7,305 bases of DNA from Desulfomicrobium sp. (lineage in GTDB: Bacteria; Desulfobacterota; Desulfovibrionia; Desulfovibrionales; Desulfomicrobiaceae), in assembly GCA_003542385.1 (NCBI GenBank), contig DPKT01000167.1, positions 1 to 7,305 on the forward strand, written 5' to 3'. Shown one piece after another: positions 1 to 5,472 of the stretch. Under the pieces are notes generated by a model, which did not search any database, was not told the DNA's origin, and worked only from the letters and a program-made list of their open reading frames with translations. The position numbers were made by a program, and so were the translations under genes. Position 1 is the first letter of the stretch, and each line of letters opens with the position of its first letter.

Positions 1-433
1 GGCCAAGCTCTTCGCCGGCATCTTCATCACCATGATCCCGGCCATCGCCATCCTGCGCGCGGGCATGGACGGAGCCCTGTCGAGCCTCATCGCCCTGGTC
101 TCCACCGACGGCGTGGCCAACAACGCCATGTACTTCTGGCTGACGGGCGCGCTTTCGAGCTTCCTGGACAACGCCCCGACCTACCTGGTCTTCTTCAACA
201 CGGCCGGCGGCGACGCCCATTTCCTCATGGAGCATGTGCACACCCTCATGGCCATCTCGGCGGGCGCGGTGTTCATGGGCGCCAACACGTACATCGGCAA
301 CGCCCCGAACTTCATGGTCCGGTCCATCGCGGAAACGTCCGGCATCAAGATGCCCAGCTTCTTCGGCTACATGGCCTGGTCCGTGGGCATCCTGATCCCG
401 TGTTTCGTGCTCATGACCATCCTTTTCTTCTAA
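1..433 (+). CDS. Ion-transporter (CitM/NhaD/ArsB-like) sodium:proton antiporter, 3' part only
   Basis: The gene enters from the left edge. Its reading frame is open from base 2, so the ATG at 32 is internal, and about 143 C-terminal residues are visible. The segment is strongly hydrophobic, with at least three likely membrane helices and a hydrophobic end finishing ILFF before TAA. Two conserved-looking loops, LDNAPTYLVFF and GANTYIGNAPNFMV, resemble the paired Asn-Pro/Asp-Asn-Ala-Pro regions of ion-transporter (IT) superfamily carriers annotated as sodium:proton antiporters or citrate/arsenite permeases (COG1055-like). The protein should be an inner-membrane secondary transporter. The substrate cannot be fixed from this fragment; Na+/H+ exchange is the usual annotation. 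The stress-protein gene follows 30 bases later on the same strand, suggesting co-transcription. Confidence 0.8.
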   Translation, partial: AKLFAGIFITMIPAIAILRAGMDGALSSLIALVSTDGVANNAMYFWLTGALSSFLDNAPTYLVFFNTAGGDAHFLMEHVHTLMAISAGAVFMGANTYIGNAPNFMVRSIAETSGIKMPSFFGYMAWSVGILIPCFVLMTILFF

Positions 434-463
434 CGCCGCTGCAAACACACTGGAGACAAGAAG

Positions 464-928
464 ATGATCAAAGTTGAAAAAGTGCTCATCCCGGTGGACG
501 GGTCGGATTCCTCCAGGAACGCGGCCAAGTACGGGACCCAGCTGGTCAATGCCCGCAACCCCAAGATATTCCTGCTCAATGTCTGGGAGCCGATCAATAT
601 GACCATCGGCGGCGAGATGGCCGAGAAGCTGCGCCAGAGCGCCCAGGCCAAGTCCATGGCCATGCTTGAGGAGTACAGGAAGATGCTCGAGCCCTGCGGC
701 ATGGAGATCGAACTCATCTCGCGCAGCGGCCGCCCGGACTACGTCATCCTGAACGTCCAGGACGAGCTGGACTGCGACCTCATCGTCATCGGCTCCCGCG
801 GCCTCTCGGTCCTGGAGAACGTGATCATGGGCAGCGTGGTTACTCGCGTGCTGGAAGGGGCCAACTGCCCGGTGCTGGTGACGCGCAACCTGCGCCTGAA
901 ATACCTGCGGGACGCCTGCGGGATCTGA
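464..928 (+). CDS. Universal stress protein, ATP-binding UspA family
   Basis: This 154-residue single-domain protein has the usual Usp length. It begins with the strand KVLIPVDGSD (residues 6-15), whose Asp12 normally contacts the adenine nucleotide. It ends with the nucleotide loop G110-x2-G113-x9-G123-S124, an exact match to the G2xG9xG(S/T) pattern of ATP-binding Usp proteins (MJ0577 type), followed by the last core strand CPVLVTRN. A cytoplasmic dimer acting in stress survival is the family expectation; the specific role is unknown. The start is supported by GGAG at 452-455, 8 bases before ATG. It lies 30 bases after the antiporter gene, and pairing of a Usp with a transporter suggests it may modulate that carrier (inference). 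It converges on zraR with a shared terminator between them. Confidence 0.93.
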   Translation: MIKVEKVLIPVDGSDSSRNAAKYGTQLVNARNPKIFLLNVWEPINMTIGGEMAEKLRQSAQAKSMAMLEEYRKMLEPCGMEIELISRSGRPDYVILNVQDELDCDLIVIGSRGLSVLENVIMGSVVTRVLEGANCPVLVTRNLRLKYLRDACGI

Positions 929-952
929 TCCCGCCAGGACTCGGAAAACGGC

Positions 953-983
953 GAAGCCGGCTCCTTCGGGGGCCGGCTTCTTT
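953..983. terminator. UUCG-capped bidirectional terminator between usp and zraR
   Basis: GAAGCCGGC (953-961) pairs perfectly with GCCGGCTTC (972-980). Inside, TCC/GGG extends the stem (one T-G wobble) to a TTCG tetraloop (965-968) closed by C-G, a hyperstable cUUCGg cap. On the plus strand it is followed by TTT (981-983); on the minus strand a run of four T (948-945) follows after a few bases. It sits 25 bases after the usp stop and just beyond the zraR stop, so it can end both converging transcripts. Confidence 0.85.
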
Positions 984-2341
984 CATCTGGTGGTCAGCCC
1001 GTATTTCTTCAGGCGGTATTGCAGGGTGCGGCGGCTTATGCCCAGGGCTTGGGCCGTGCGCTCCCGGTGCCCGGCATACCTGCGCAGGGTCTCCTCCAGG
1101 GCGTGGCGCTCGGCGGCCTCCAGCGGGTTTTCGGCCGGGGCGGCGGCGGAGGGCGTGGCGGTCGTGCGGGCGGGGGAGAGCAGGTGCTCCGGCAGGTCCC
1201 GCACGTCGAGGACGTCGCCGCGGCAGAGGATGAGGGATCTCTCCAGCACGTTCTCCAGTTCGCGCACGTTGCCCCGCCACTCGTGGCGCGAGAGGGCGTC
1301 CAGGAAGTCCCGGCTCACGGAGCGCACGGGGCGGTTGTTCTTGCGGCAGAGCTTGGCCAGCAGGTGGTCCGCCAGCAGCGGGATGTCCTCGGCGCGTTCG
1401 CGCAGGGGCGGAATGCGGATTTCGAGGACATTGAGGCGGTAGTAGAGGTCCTCGCGGAATTTTCCCTCGGCGATCATGACCGGCAGGTCACGGTTGGTGG
1501 CGGCGATGAAGCGCACATCCACGCTGACCGGGCTCACGCCGCCCAGGGGCTCGACGATGCGCTCCTGCAGCGCGCGCAGGATCTTGGCCTGCAGCGTCAT
1601 GGGCAGTTCGCCGATCTCGTCCAGGAAAAGGGTGCCTCCGGCGGCGAGTTGAAAGCGGCCGGGCTTGTCCTGGGTGGCGCCGGTGAAGGCGCCGCGCACG
1701 TATCCGAAGAGTTCGCTCTCAAGCAGCGTCTCGGGCAGGGCCGCGCAGTTGACCTTCACCAGGGCCCCTTCCCTGCGCAGGCTGTGCTCGTGCAGCAGCT
1801 GGGCCACCAGTTCCTTGCCGGTGCCGGATTCGCCGAGGATGAGCACGTTGGCCTCGCTGGGCCCCACCTGCTCGATGAGTTCCACGACCCGGCGCATGGC
1901 CGGGCTGTCGCCGATGAGGCGGGTGTCCCGCAGCTGGCCGATCTGCTTCTTCAGGTCGCGGTTTTCCCGCGTCAGGCGCGCATGGTCGCAGGCCTTCTGC
2001 ACCACGGCCAGGAGCTCGTCGTTGTCCGTGGGCTTGGTCAGGTAGTCCCAGGCCCCGGCCTTCATGGCCTCCACGGCGTTGCCCACGCTGCCGAAGGCCG
2101 TGAGCATGATGACCGGAGGGCAGCTGCCGCTTTCCTGCAGGCGCTGCAGCACCTCCTGGCCGCTCATGCCGGGCATGCGCATGTCCAGCAGGATCACGTC
2201 CACGGGCCTGGTGCGCACCGCGGCCAGCCCGGCCGGGCCGTTGTCGGCCTCCAGGACCTTGAATCCGGCGTCGCCCAGGACGACGCGGACCATGAGCCGG
2301 TGCGCGGGTTCGTCGTCGATGATGAGCACGGTGGGGGTCAT
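983..2341 (-). CDS. zraR: Sigma-54-dependent response regulator of the ZraR/HydG (NtrC) family
   Basis: This 452-residue protein has the full three-part NtrC architecture. The receiver spans about 1-120, with acidic pocket D9/D10, phospho-acceptor D53, T81 and K103. The AAA+ domain spans about 140-385, with Walker A GESGTGKE (170-177), the sigma-54 contact loop GAFTGA (217-222), Walker B LFLDEIG (238-244) and the FREDLYYRLNV segment (295-305). A linker rich in Pro and Ala leads to a Fis-type helix-turn-helix (about 425-448, ERTAQALGISRRTLQYRL). When phosphorylated by its kinase it should bind enhancers and drive open-complex formation by sigma-54 RNA polymerase. Its ATG overlaps the zraS stop (ATGA), and GGAG lies 8 bases upstream, so translation is probably coupled. 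The likely target is the sigma-54 promoter of its own operon. The symbol follows architecture plus the zraP neighbour. Confidence 0.9.
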   Translation of the reverse strand: MTPTVLIIDDEPAHRLMVRVVLGDAGFKVLEADNGPAGLAAVRTRPVDVILLDMRMPGMSGQEVLQRLQESGSCPPVIMLTAFGSVGNAVEAMKAGAWDYLTKPTDNDELLAVVQKACDHARLTRENRDLKKQIGQLRDTRLIGDSPAMRRVVELIEQVGPSEANVLILGESGTGKELVAQLLHEHSLRREGALVKVNCAALPETLLESELFGYVRGAFTGATQDKPGRFQLAAGGTLFLDEIGELPMTLQAKILRALQERIVEPLGGVSPVSVDVRFIAATNRDLPVMIAEGKFREDLYYRLNVLEIRIPPLRERAEDIPLLADHLLAKLCRKNNRPVRSVSRDFLDALSRHEWRGNVRELENVLERSLILCRGDVLDVRDLPEHLLSPARTTATPSAAAPAENPLEAAERHALEETLRRYAGHRERTAQALGISRRTLQYRLKKYGLTTR

Positions 2342-4041
2342 GACGGGCTCTCCGATTGGCTGTGGTTGCGGGGGAAGAAGAGGGACACGGTGGTGCCGCC
2401 GTCCGGGGCCGTCTCGATGTCGATGCTGCCCCCATGCTCCTGCATGATGGTGTGCACGATGGCCAGGCCCAGCCCCGTGCCCTTGTCGCGGGTGGTGAAG
2501 AACGGCTCCAGGGCGTGCTCACGCTCTTCGGCCGTCATGCCCCGGCCGTTGTCCCGGACCAGGACCCACGTGCCCTTGTCGTCCTCGCGGCTTTGGAGCC
2601 GGATGACGCCATCGCTGTCGGGCAGGGCCTCGATGCCGTTCATGGTCAGGTTGATGAGGGCCTGCTTGAGCGCGTCGCGGTCCGCCGTCACGGTCCCCGG
2701 CGCCAGGTCCCGTTCCAGCCTGCCGTTCTTGGCCCGGGCGTCCATGGACAACAGAGTATGCACCTCCCCGAAAACCTCCGCAAGGGGGACCTGGTCGAAG
2801 GTCAGCCGGCGCGGCCGGGCCAGGAAGAGGAGATCCGTGATGACGCGGTTCAGGCGGTCGGCCTCCTGGACCATGGTGCGCGCGTAGAGCTCTTCGGGGT
2901 CCTTGCCTGCCAGCTTCTTGGCGAAGAACTGGGCGAAGCCGCGCAGGGCCGAGAGGGGGTTGCGGATCTCGTGGGCCACGCCCGCTGCCATGCGGCCGAT
3001 GGCGGCCAGCTTCTCGTTCAGGTGCAGCTCCCGCTCCAGGCCGGCCAGTTCGGTGCGGTCGCGCAGCAGCACGAGGCTCTGGCCCGAGCCGTCCCTCAGG
3101 GGCAGTTGTCGGATCTCGAGGTGCTTGTCGCCGGTCGCCAGGGTCGTCCATTCCTGAGAGCCGATCTTTTCGGGCGGCAGCCCGAGACTGTCGAGTATCG
3201 TCGCAAGGGGTTCGCCCATGAGCCTGAAGCCGTCCATGAGGCTCTGGGCCGCGGGGTTGGCGGCCACGATGGTCCCTTCGGCCGACAGGGTCAGGAGTCC
3301 GTCGGGCATGCTGTCCAGAAGGCGCGCGTTGAAGGATTCCAGGCGCTCCAGCCGCCGTCCCTGTTCCTTGCGCTGCAGGAAGCCCATGAGCAGCAGCCAG
3401 AAGACGATGGTCACGGCCAGGATGTAGCCGGTCTGCAGGATGGCCGTGCGCCTGTACTTGCCGAAGGCTTCGAGATGCTGGGTCATGTCCACGCCGATGA
3501 GGAGCATCGGGGGCTTGTGCTCGGGCGGGCACTGCTCGTCCTGGCAGTCCAGGCCCGCGCTCAGGTGGCTGATCCTGCCCAGGACCATGATGGGGCGGCC
3601 CTCGAAATTCATTTCGCCGGTCCATTCCCCGGCATTGCCCATGCTGGCCCAGGCGATGGTCGGCAGCTGGCCGTGGATGGCCTTCGGGTCGTCGTGGGAG
3701 GAGAAGAGGATGTGCCCCATGGGGTTGTAGAGGCCGATGAAGCGGGCGTCCGAGCGGGCGATGTAGTCCTTGAGGAGGTCCTTGGCCATGGCGCGCTGGA
3801 GATTGAGCAGGGCGTTGGCGTGCTCGGCCGAGGGCGGCAGGCGCAGTTCCCGGCGCAGGTTGATTTCTATGCCCGCGGCGATGGCCCTGGCCGTGACCAC
3901 GGCGTGCTCGTGGAAGGACTCCTGCTGCTGCCGCAGGTTGCGCCAGGTGGAGAAGCTCAGGGCCAGGCCGAGGACGAACACGGCCATGGTGGCCATGAGC
4001 ATGATGGTGCGGCTGCTGCGGTGCGGGAGGGCGATGTCCAT
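2338..4041 (-). CDS. zraS: Membrane sensor histidine kinase with PAS domain, ZraS/HydH-like
   Basis: This 567-residue protein is somewhat longer than E. coli ZraS. It has a membrane helix near residues 13-31, a periplasmic sensor of about 165 residues, and a second helix near 202-222. A PAS-like domain follows (about 236-330, LLDSMPDGLLTLSAEG...). The HisKA domain carries VAHEIRNP with phospho-acceptor H357. The ATPase domain has the N box around 464-472, DNGRG (497-501), an FFTT F box (514-517) and GTGLGL (521-526). The periplasmic part carries C166, C171 and H175 close together (CQDEQC then PPEH), a possible metal or redox site. AGGAG lies 6 bases before the ATG. It should autophosphorylate on envelope metal or stress signals and pass the phosphate to ZraR, encoded by the next gene. 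A hairpin separates it from zraP. Confidence 0.88.
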   Translation of the reverse strand: MDIALPHRSSRTIMLMATMAVFVLGLALSFSTWRNLRQQQESFHEHAVVTARAIAAGIEINLRRELRLPPSAEHANALLNLQRAMAKDLLKDYIARSDARFIGLYNPMGHILFSSHDDPKAIHGQLPTIAWASMGNAGEWTGEMNFEGRPIMVLGRISHLSAGLDCQDEQCPPEHKPPMLLIGVDMTQHLEAFGKYRRTAILQTGYILAVTIVFWLLLMGFLQRKEQGRRLERLESFNARLLDSMPDGLLTLSAEGTIVAANPAAQSLMDGFRLMGEPLATILDSLGLPPEKIGSQEWTTLATGDKHLEIRQLPLRDGSGQSLVLLRDRTELAGLERELHLNEKLAAIGRMAAGVAHEIRNPLSALRGFAQFFAKKLAGKDPEELYARTMVQEADRLNRVITDLLFLARPRRLTFDQVPLAEVFGEVHTLLSMDARAKNGRLERDLAPGTVTADRDALKQALINLTMNGIEALPDSDGVIRLQSREDDKGTWVLVRDNGRGMTAEEREHALEPFFTTRDKGTGLGLAIVHTIMQEHGGSIDIETAPDGGTTVSLFFPRNHSQSESPS

Positions 4042-4062
4042 GGCCGGCTCCTGGCTTGAAAA

Positions 4063-4093
4063 GGCAAAGGCCGCAGGGGGTGCGGCCTTTGCC
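4063..4093 (-). terminator. Intercistronic hairpin between zraP and zraS (attenuator-like)
   Basis: GGCAAAGGCCGCA (4063-4075) and TGCGGCCTTTGCC (4081-4093) form a perfect 13-bp stem around a 5-base loop. In the direction of transcription (minus strand) it is followed at once by TTTT (4062-4059), so it resembles an intrinsic terminator with a short U tract. It begins 23 bases after the zraP stop, and zraS starts 17 bases after the U run. Partial termination or 3'-end protection here would give much more zraP message than zraSR message. Confidence 0.8.
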
Positions 4094-4116
4094 CGGTACA
4101 GGGAGGGGATGAGCGG

Positions 4117-4587
4117 TTACAGGGTTTGGGCTGGAGAGGCGGGTGCGTCGCCGGCGCCGGTCCCGGCACCGCTGGAGTATGCTCCGCACCCGGCTGCGCC
4201 TGCGCAGCCTCTCTGGGATTCCAAGGGAACGGGCTTGCCGGTGATTTCGGTCAGCTCGATGCGGTAGTCGGCATTGAGCTTGGCCTTCTTCGCCTGCAGT
4301 TCGTTCACTTCGGCCATGGCCTTGTCCACGGCCGCCTTGTCCACCGGCACTGCGGCGAACAGGGTTTCCATGGCTTCGTGCTTGGCCTTGAGCTCCTTGT
4401 GGAGGGCAAAGAGCTGTTCGTGATGCACGTCGGTCAGTTTCTGGACCTTTTCCTGCTGCTCGGGGGTCAGGCCGGACATGAAGTCCTGGTAGTGTCCCTG
4501 TCCCGGACAGCCACCTTTGTAAGCCTGGGCCCCGGCAGCGAGGATGAGGACCAGAAGGAGGGGGAGGATGAGGTGTCTGAAGTACAT
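4117..4587 (-). CDS. zraP: Periplasmic metal-responsive protein of the ZraP/CpxP/Spy family
   Basis: The protein is 156 residues if it starts at the ATG whose codon begins at 4587. That start is chosen because AGGAG (4597-4593) sits 5 bases before it; the upstream in-frame GTG at 4602 would place the Shine-Dalgarno inside the gene. Residues 1-22 form a Sec signal peptide (short basic start, Leu-rich core, cleavage after AQA). The mature part has the family LTPEQ motif (40-44) and long charged helices to about residue 115, then a Gly/Ala-rich tail. Potential metal ligands are C27, H32, H55/H56, H63, C128 and C134. E. coli ZraP is a zinc-binding periplasmic chaperone and repressor of ZraSR; the same role is inferred here. 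It is first gene of the operon, directly behind a sigma-54 promoter, with zraS and zraR following. Confidence 0.85.
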   Translation of the reverse strand: MYFRHLILPLLLVLILAAGAQAYKGGCPGQGHYQDFMSGLTPEQQEKVQKLTDVHHEQLFALHKELKAKHEAMETLFAAVPVDKAAVDKAMAEVNELQAKKAKLNADYRIELTEITGKPVPLESQRGCAGAAGCGAYSSGAGTGAGDAPASPAQTL

Positions 4588-4638
4588 GAATGCTCCTGTC
4601 ACACTGTGGAGGTAGTGGTGTGATGACGGATTGCGTAT

Positions 4639-4654
4639 AGCATCGTGTGTGCCA
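4639..4654 (-). promoter_or_regulatory. Sigma-54 (-24/-12) promoter of the zraPSR operon
   Basis: Reading the minus strand, the element is TGGCACACACGATGCT. Against the sigma-54 consensus TGGCAYRNNNNTTGCW it has the invariant GG and GC with exactly 10 bases between them and only one mismatch (ATGC for TTGC). The predicted start is near 4628, giving a leader of about 40 bases to the zraP ATG. The operon encodes a GAFTGA-type activator, which fits autoregulation. Confidence 0.82.
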
Positions 4655-4714
4655 TTGTTGAATATTTCGTAAATTCAAATGGTTGCAAAAACGGGATGGC
4701 TTCGGAAACCGGTT

Positions 4715-4752
4715 TTTGTGCATTTTGTTGCACAAATTGTCGCATTGTGCAA
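4715..4752. promoter_or_regulatory. Putative ZraR enhancer: three TTGTGCA half-sites
   Basis: Two overlapping perfect inverted repeats share a middle half-site. TTTGTGCA (4715-4722) pairs with TGCACAAA (4729-4736) across 6 bases, and TTGCACAA (4728-4735) pairs with TTGTGCAA (4745-4752) across 9 bases. They lie about 90-125 bases upstream of the predicted zraP start, the usual distance for enhancers of NtrC-family activators. The stretch from here to the promoter is AT-rich against a GC-rich background and includes a further repeat, TTGAAT (4658-4663) with ATTCAA (4673-4678). That would suit looping or bending. Assignment to ZraR is inferred from position. Confidence 0.65.
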
Positions 4753-4774
4753 TCCGGCCGCAGCCTCGCCGGTC

Positions 4775-4802
4775 TTGCCTTCGCGGGGGAAAGGATTACG
4801 AT
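4775..4802 (+). promoter_or_regulatory. Possible sigma-70 promoter of the small Cys/His-rich gene
   Basis: TTGCCT (4775-4780), a 16-base gap and TACGAT (4797-4802) each match 4 of 6 consensus bases. A start would fall near 4809, leaving a leader of about 45 bases. A small inverted repeat TCATG-GCGT-CATGA (4802-4815) overlaps the predicted start and could be an operator. Both are weak matches. Confidence 0.3.
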
Positions 4803-4825
4803 CATGGCGTCATGACACAGCAATT

Positions 4826-4849
4826 CGCCCGGAAACGGGCGCAAGGAGG
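4826..4849 (+). promoter_or_regulatory. GAAA-tetraloop hairpin abutting a strong Shine-Dalgarno
   Basis: CGCCCG (4826-4831) and CGGGCG (4836-4841) form a perfect 6-bp stem closed by a GAAA (GNRA) tetraloop. One base later comes AAGGAGG (4843-4849), 5 bases before the ATG at 4855. The Shine-Dalgarno itself is left unpaired, so the hairpin more likely stabilises the message or keeps the site open than blocks it. The strong ribosome site is the main proof that the short gene behind it is translated. Confidence 0.6.
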
Positions 4850-4854
4850 CTCAT

Positions 4855-5022
4855 ATGTGCAAAGGATGCGGATGCCTGCGCGGCAAGGCCACCACGACGG
4901 TGGTCAAGCACGATCACGAACATTCCCACGGGGACCTGACCCACAGCCACCCTCACGACCACGATCACGACCACACCCACGACGAGAAGGAAGCCCCGGT
5001 CCACGAGGACCACAAGCACTAG
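4855..5022 (+). CDS. Small Cys/His-rich metal-binding protein with HypB-like N-terminus (55 aa)
   Basis: This short gene runs from ATG at 4855 to TAG at 5020-5022 and encodes 55 residues. It begins MCKGCGC, so Cys2, Cys5 and Cys7 are spaced as in the N-terminal nickel site of HypB (CxxCGC). From residue 19 the protein is packed with His alternating with Asp (PHDHDHDHTHD at 33-43), 16 His in all, and it ends HKH. There is no signal peptide, membrane helix or GTPase domain, so it should be a cytoplasmic metal buffer or carrier for Ni, Co or Zn; the metal is unknown. AAGGAGG sits 5 bases before the ATG. It is divergent from zraP and shares its upstream region. A hairpin and then a CbiX chelatase gene follow. 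It could be a remnant of HypB, but the clean stop and strong ribosome site argue for a real gene. Confidence 0.82.
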   Translation: MCKGCGCLRGKATTTVVKHDHEHSHGDLTHSHPHDHDHDHTHDEKEAPVHEDHKH

Positions 5023-5040
5023 GGGCAACGGCGAGAAACC

Positions 5041-5077
5041 GGGCCGCCTGACTACGGGAAGGCGGCCCTTCCTTTTT
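5041..5077 (+). terminator. Hairpin with T tract between the Cys/His-rich gene and cbiX
   Basis: GGGCCGCC (5041-5048) pairs with GGCGGCCC (5061-5068) around a 12-base loop, followed by TTCCTTTTT (5069-5077). This is an intrinsic-terminator shape 18 bases after the upstream stop codon. The cbiX Shine-Dalgarno (AAGGAG, 5080-5085) starts only 2 bases after the T run, so no promoter fits in between. The hairpin is therefore probably leaky or regulated. Confidence 0.7.
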
Positions 5078-5091
5078 CCAAGGAGAGACGC

Positions 5092-5463
5092 ATGGACACG
5101 ACGGGAATGATCGTCCTCGGCCACGGCAGCCGGCGCAGGGAAGTGGGCGAGGCCTTCACGGCCATGGTGGAGCGTGTGGCGCGGCAACTGCCTGGCATGA
5201 CGGTGCTGCCGGCCTTCTTCTCCCTGGGCGAGCCGACCCTGGCCGACCAGGTGCGCAGGCTGGCCTCGGGCGGCTGCTCGCGGATCGTCATCATGCAGTA
5301 CTTTCTCTACAACGGCGTGCATATCGAGCAGGACATCCCCGCAATGATCGCCGAACTGCGCCGTGAGATGCCGGGGCTTCAGTTCGTCGTGCAGCCGACC
5401 CTCCAGGACGACCCGGCCATGGAGCGGCTCATCGCGGACCGCCTTCGTGCCGCGGCCCCCTAG
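5092..5463 (+). CDS. cbiX: Short CbiX-type sirohydrochlorin cobalt/iron chelatase
   Basis: This 123-residue protein matches the single-domain class II chelatases (CbiX-S, about 120-130 residues), which act as homodimers to insert Co2+ (cobalamin route) or Fe2+ (siroheme/heme route) into sirohydrochlorin in the cytoplasm. It starts with the typical strand and loop MIVLGHGSRR, giving catalytic His11. The second metal-site His is H77 in YFLYNGVHIEQDIP, and PAFFSLGEPTLADQV (40-54) matches the family's substrate-side helix. AAGGAG lies 6 bases before ATG. It lacks the C-terminal His-rich and Cys segments of long bacterial CbiX proteins, while a separate Cys/His-rich protein is encoded just upstream. 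Whether the metal is Co or Fe cannot be decided from sequence; the family assignment is secure. Confidence 0.88.
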   Translation: MDTTGMIVLGHGSRRREVGEAFTAMVERVARQLPGMTVLPAFFSLGEPTLADQVRRLASGGCSRIVIMQYFLYNGVHIEQDIPAMIAELRREMPGLQFVVQPTLQDDPAMERLIADRLRAAAP

Positions 5464-5472
5464 GGTTGTCAT

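Noticed and set aside
1019..2887. 622-residue open frame on the plus strand
   Set aside because: It lies opposite zraR and the 3' part of zraS, whose domains are unmistakable. Its low-complexity Gly/Ala/His/Gln composition is typical of antisense frames in GC-rich genes.
2356..4059. 567-residue open frame on the plus strand
   Set aside because: Antisense to zraS; it shows no recognisable domain and runs through the gene because stop codons are rare in GC-rich DNA.
2519..4735. 738-residue open frame on the minus strand
   Set aside because: It is a different frame across zraP and zraS and crosses the sigma-54 promoter region. Its Arg/Pro/Gly-rich content shows no domain.
4728..4752. Classical NtrC binding site
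   Set aside because: The TGCAC and GTGCA cores resemble NtrC boxes, but the gap between them is 5 bases longer than the NtrC consensus allows, so an operon-specific activator is preferred.
4771..4786. Possible -24/-12 element facing the small Cys/His-rich gene
   Set aside because: GG and GC have the 10-base spacing, but the flanks (GGTC and TCGC) do not fit the consensus, so it was not called.
4683..5051. 122-residue open frame on the plus strand over the small Cys/His-rich gene
   Set aside because: It begins inside the control region without a ribosome site, and its product is low-complexity Arg/Pro/His. The frame starting at 4855 has the strong AAGGAGG and a meaningful Cys/His pattern.
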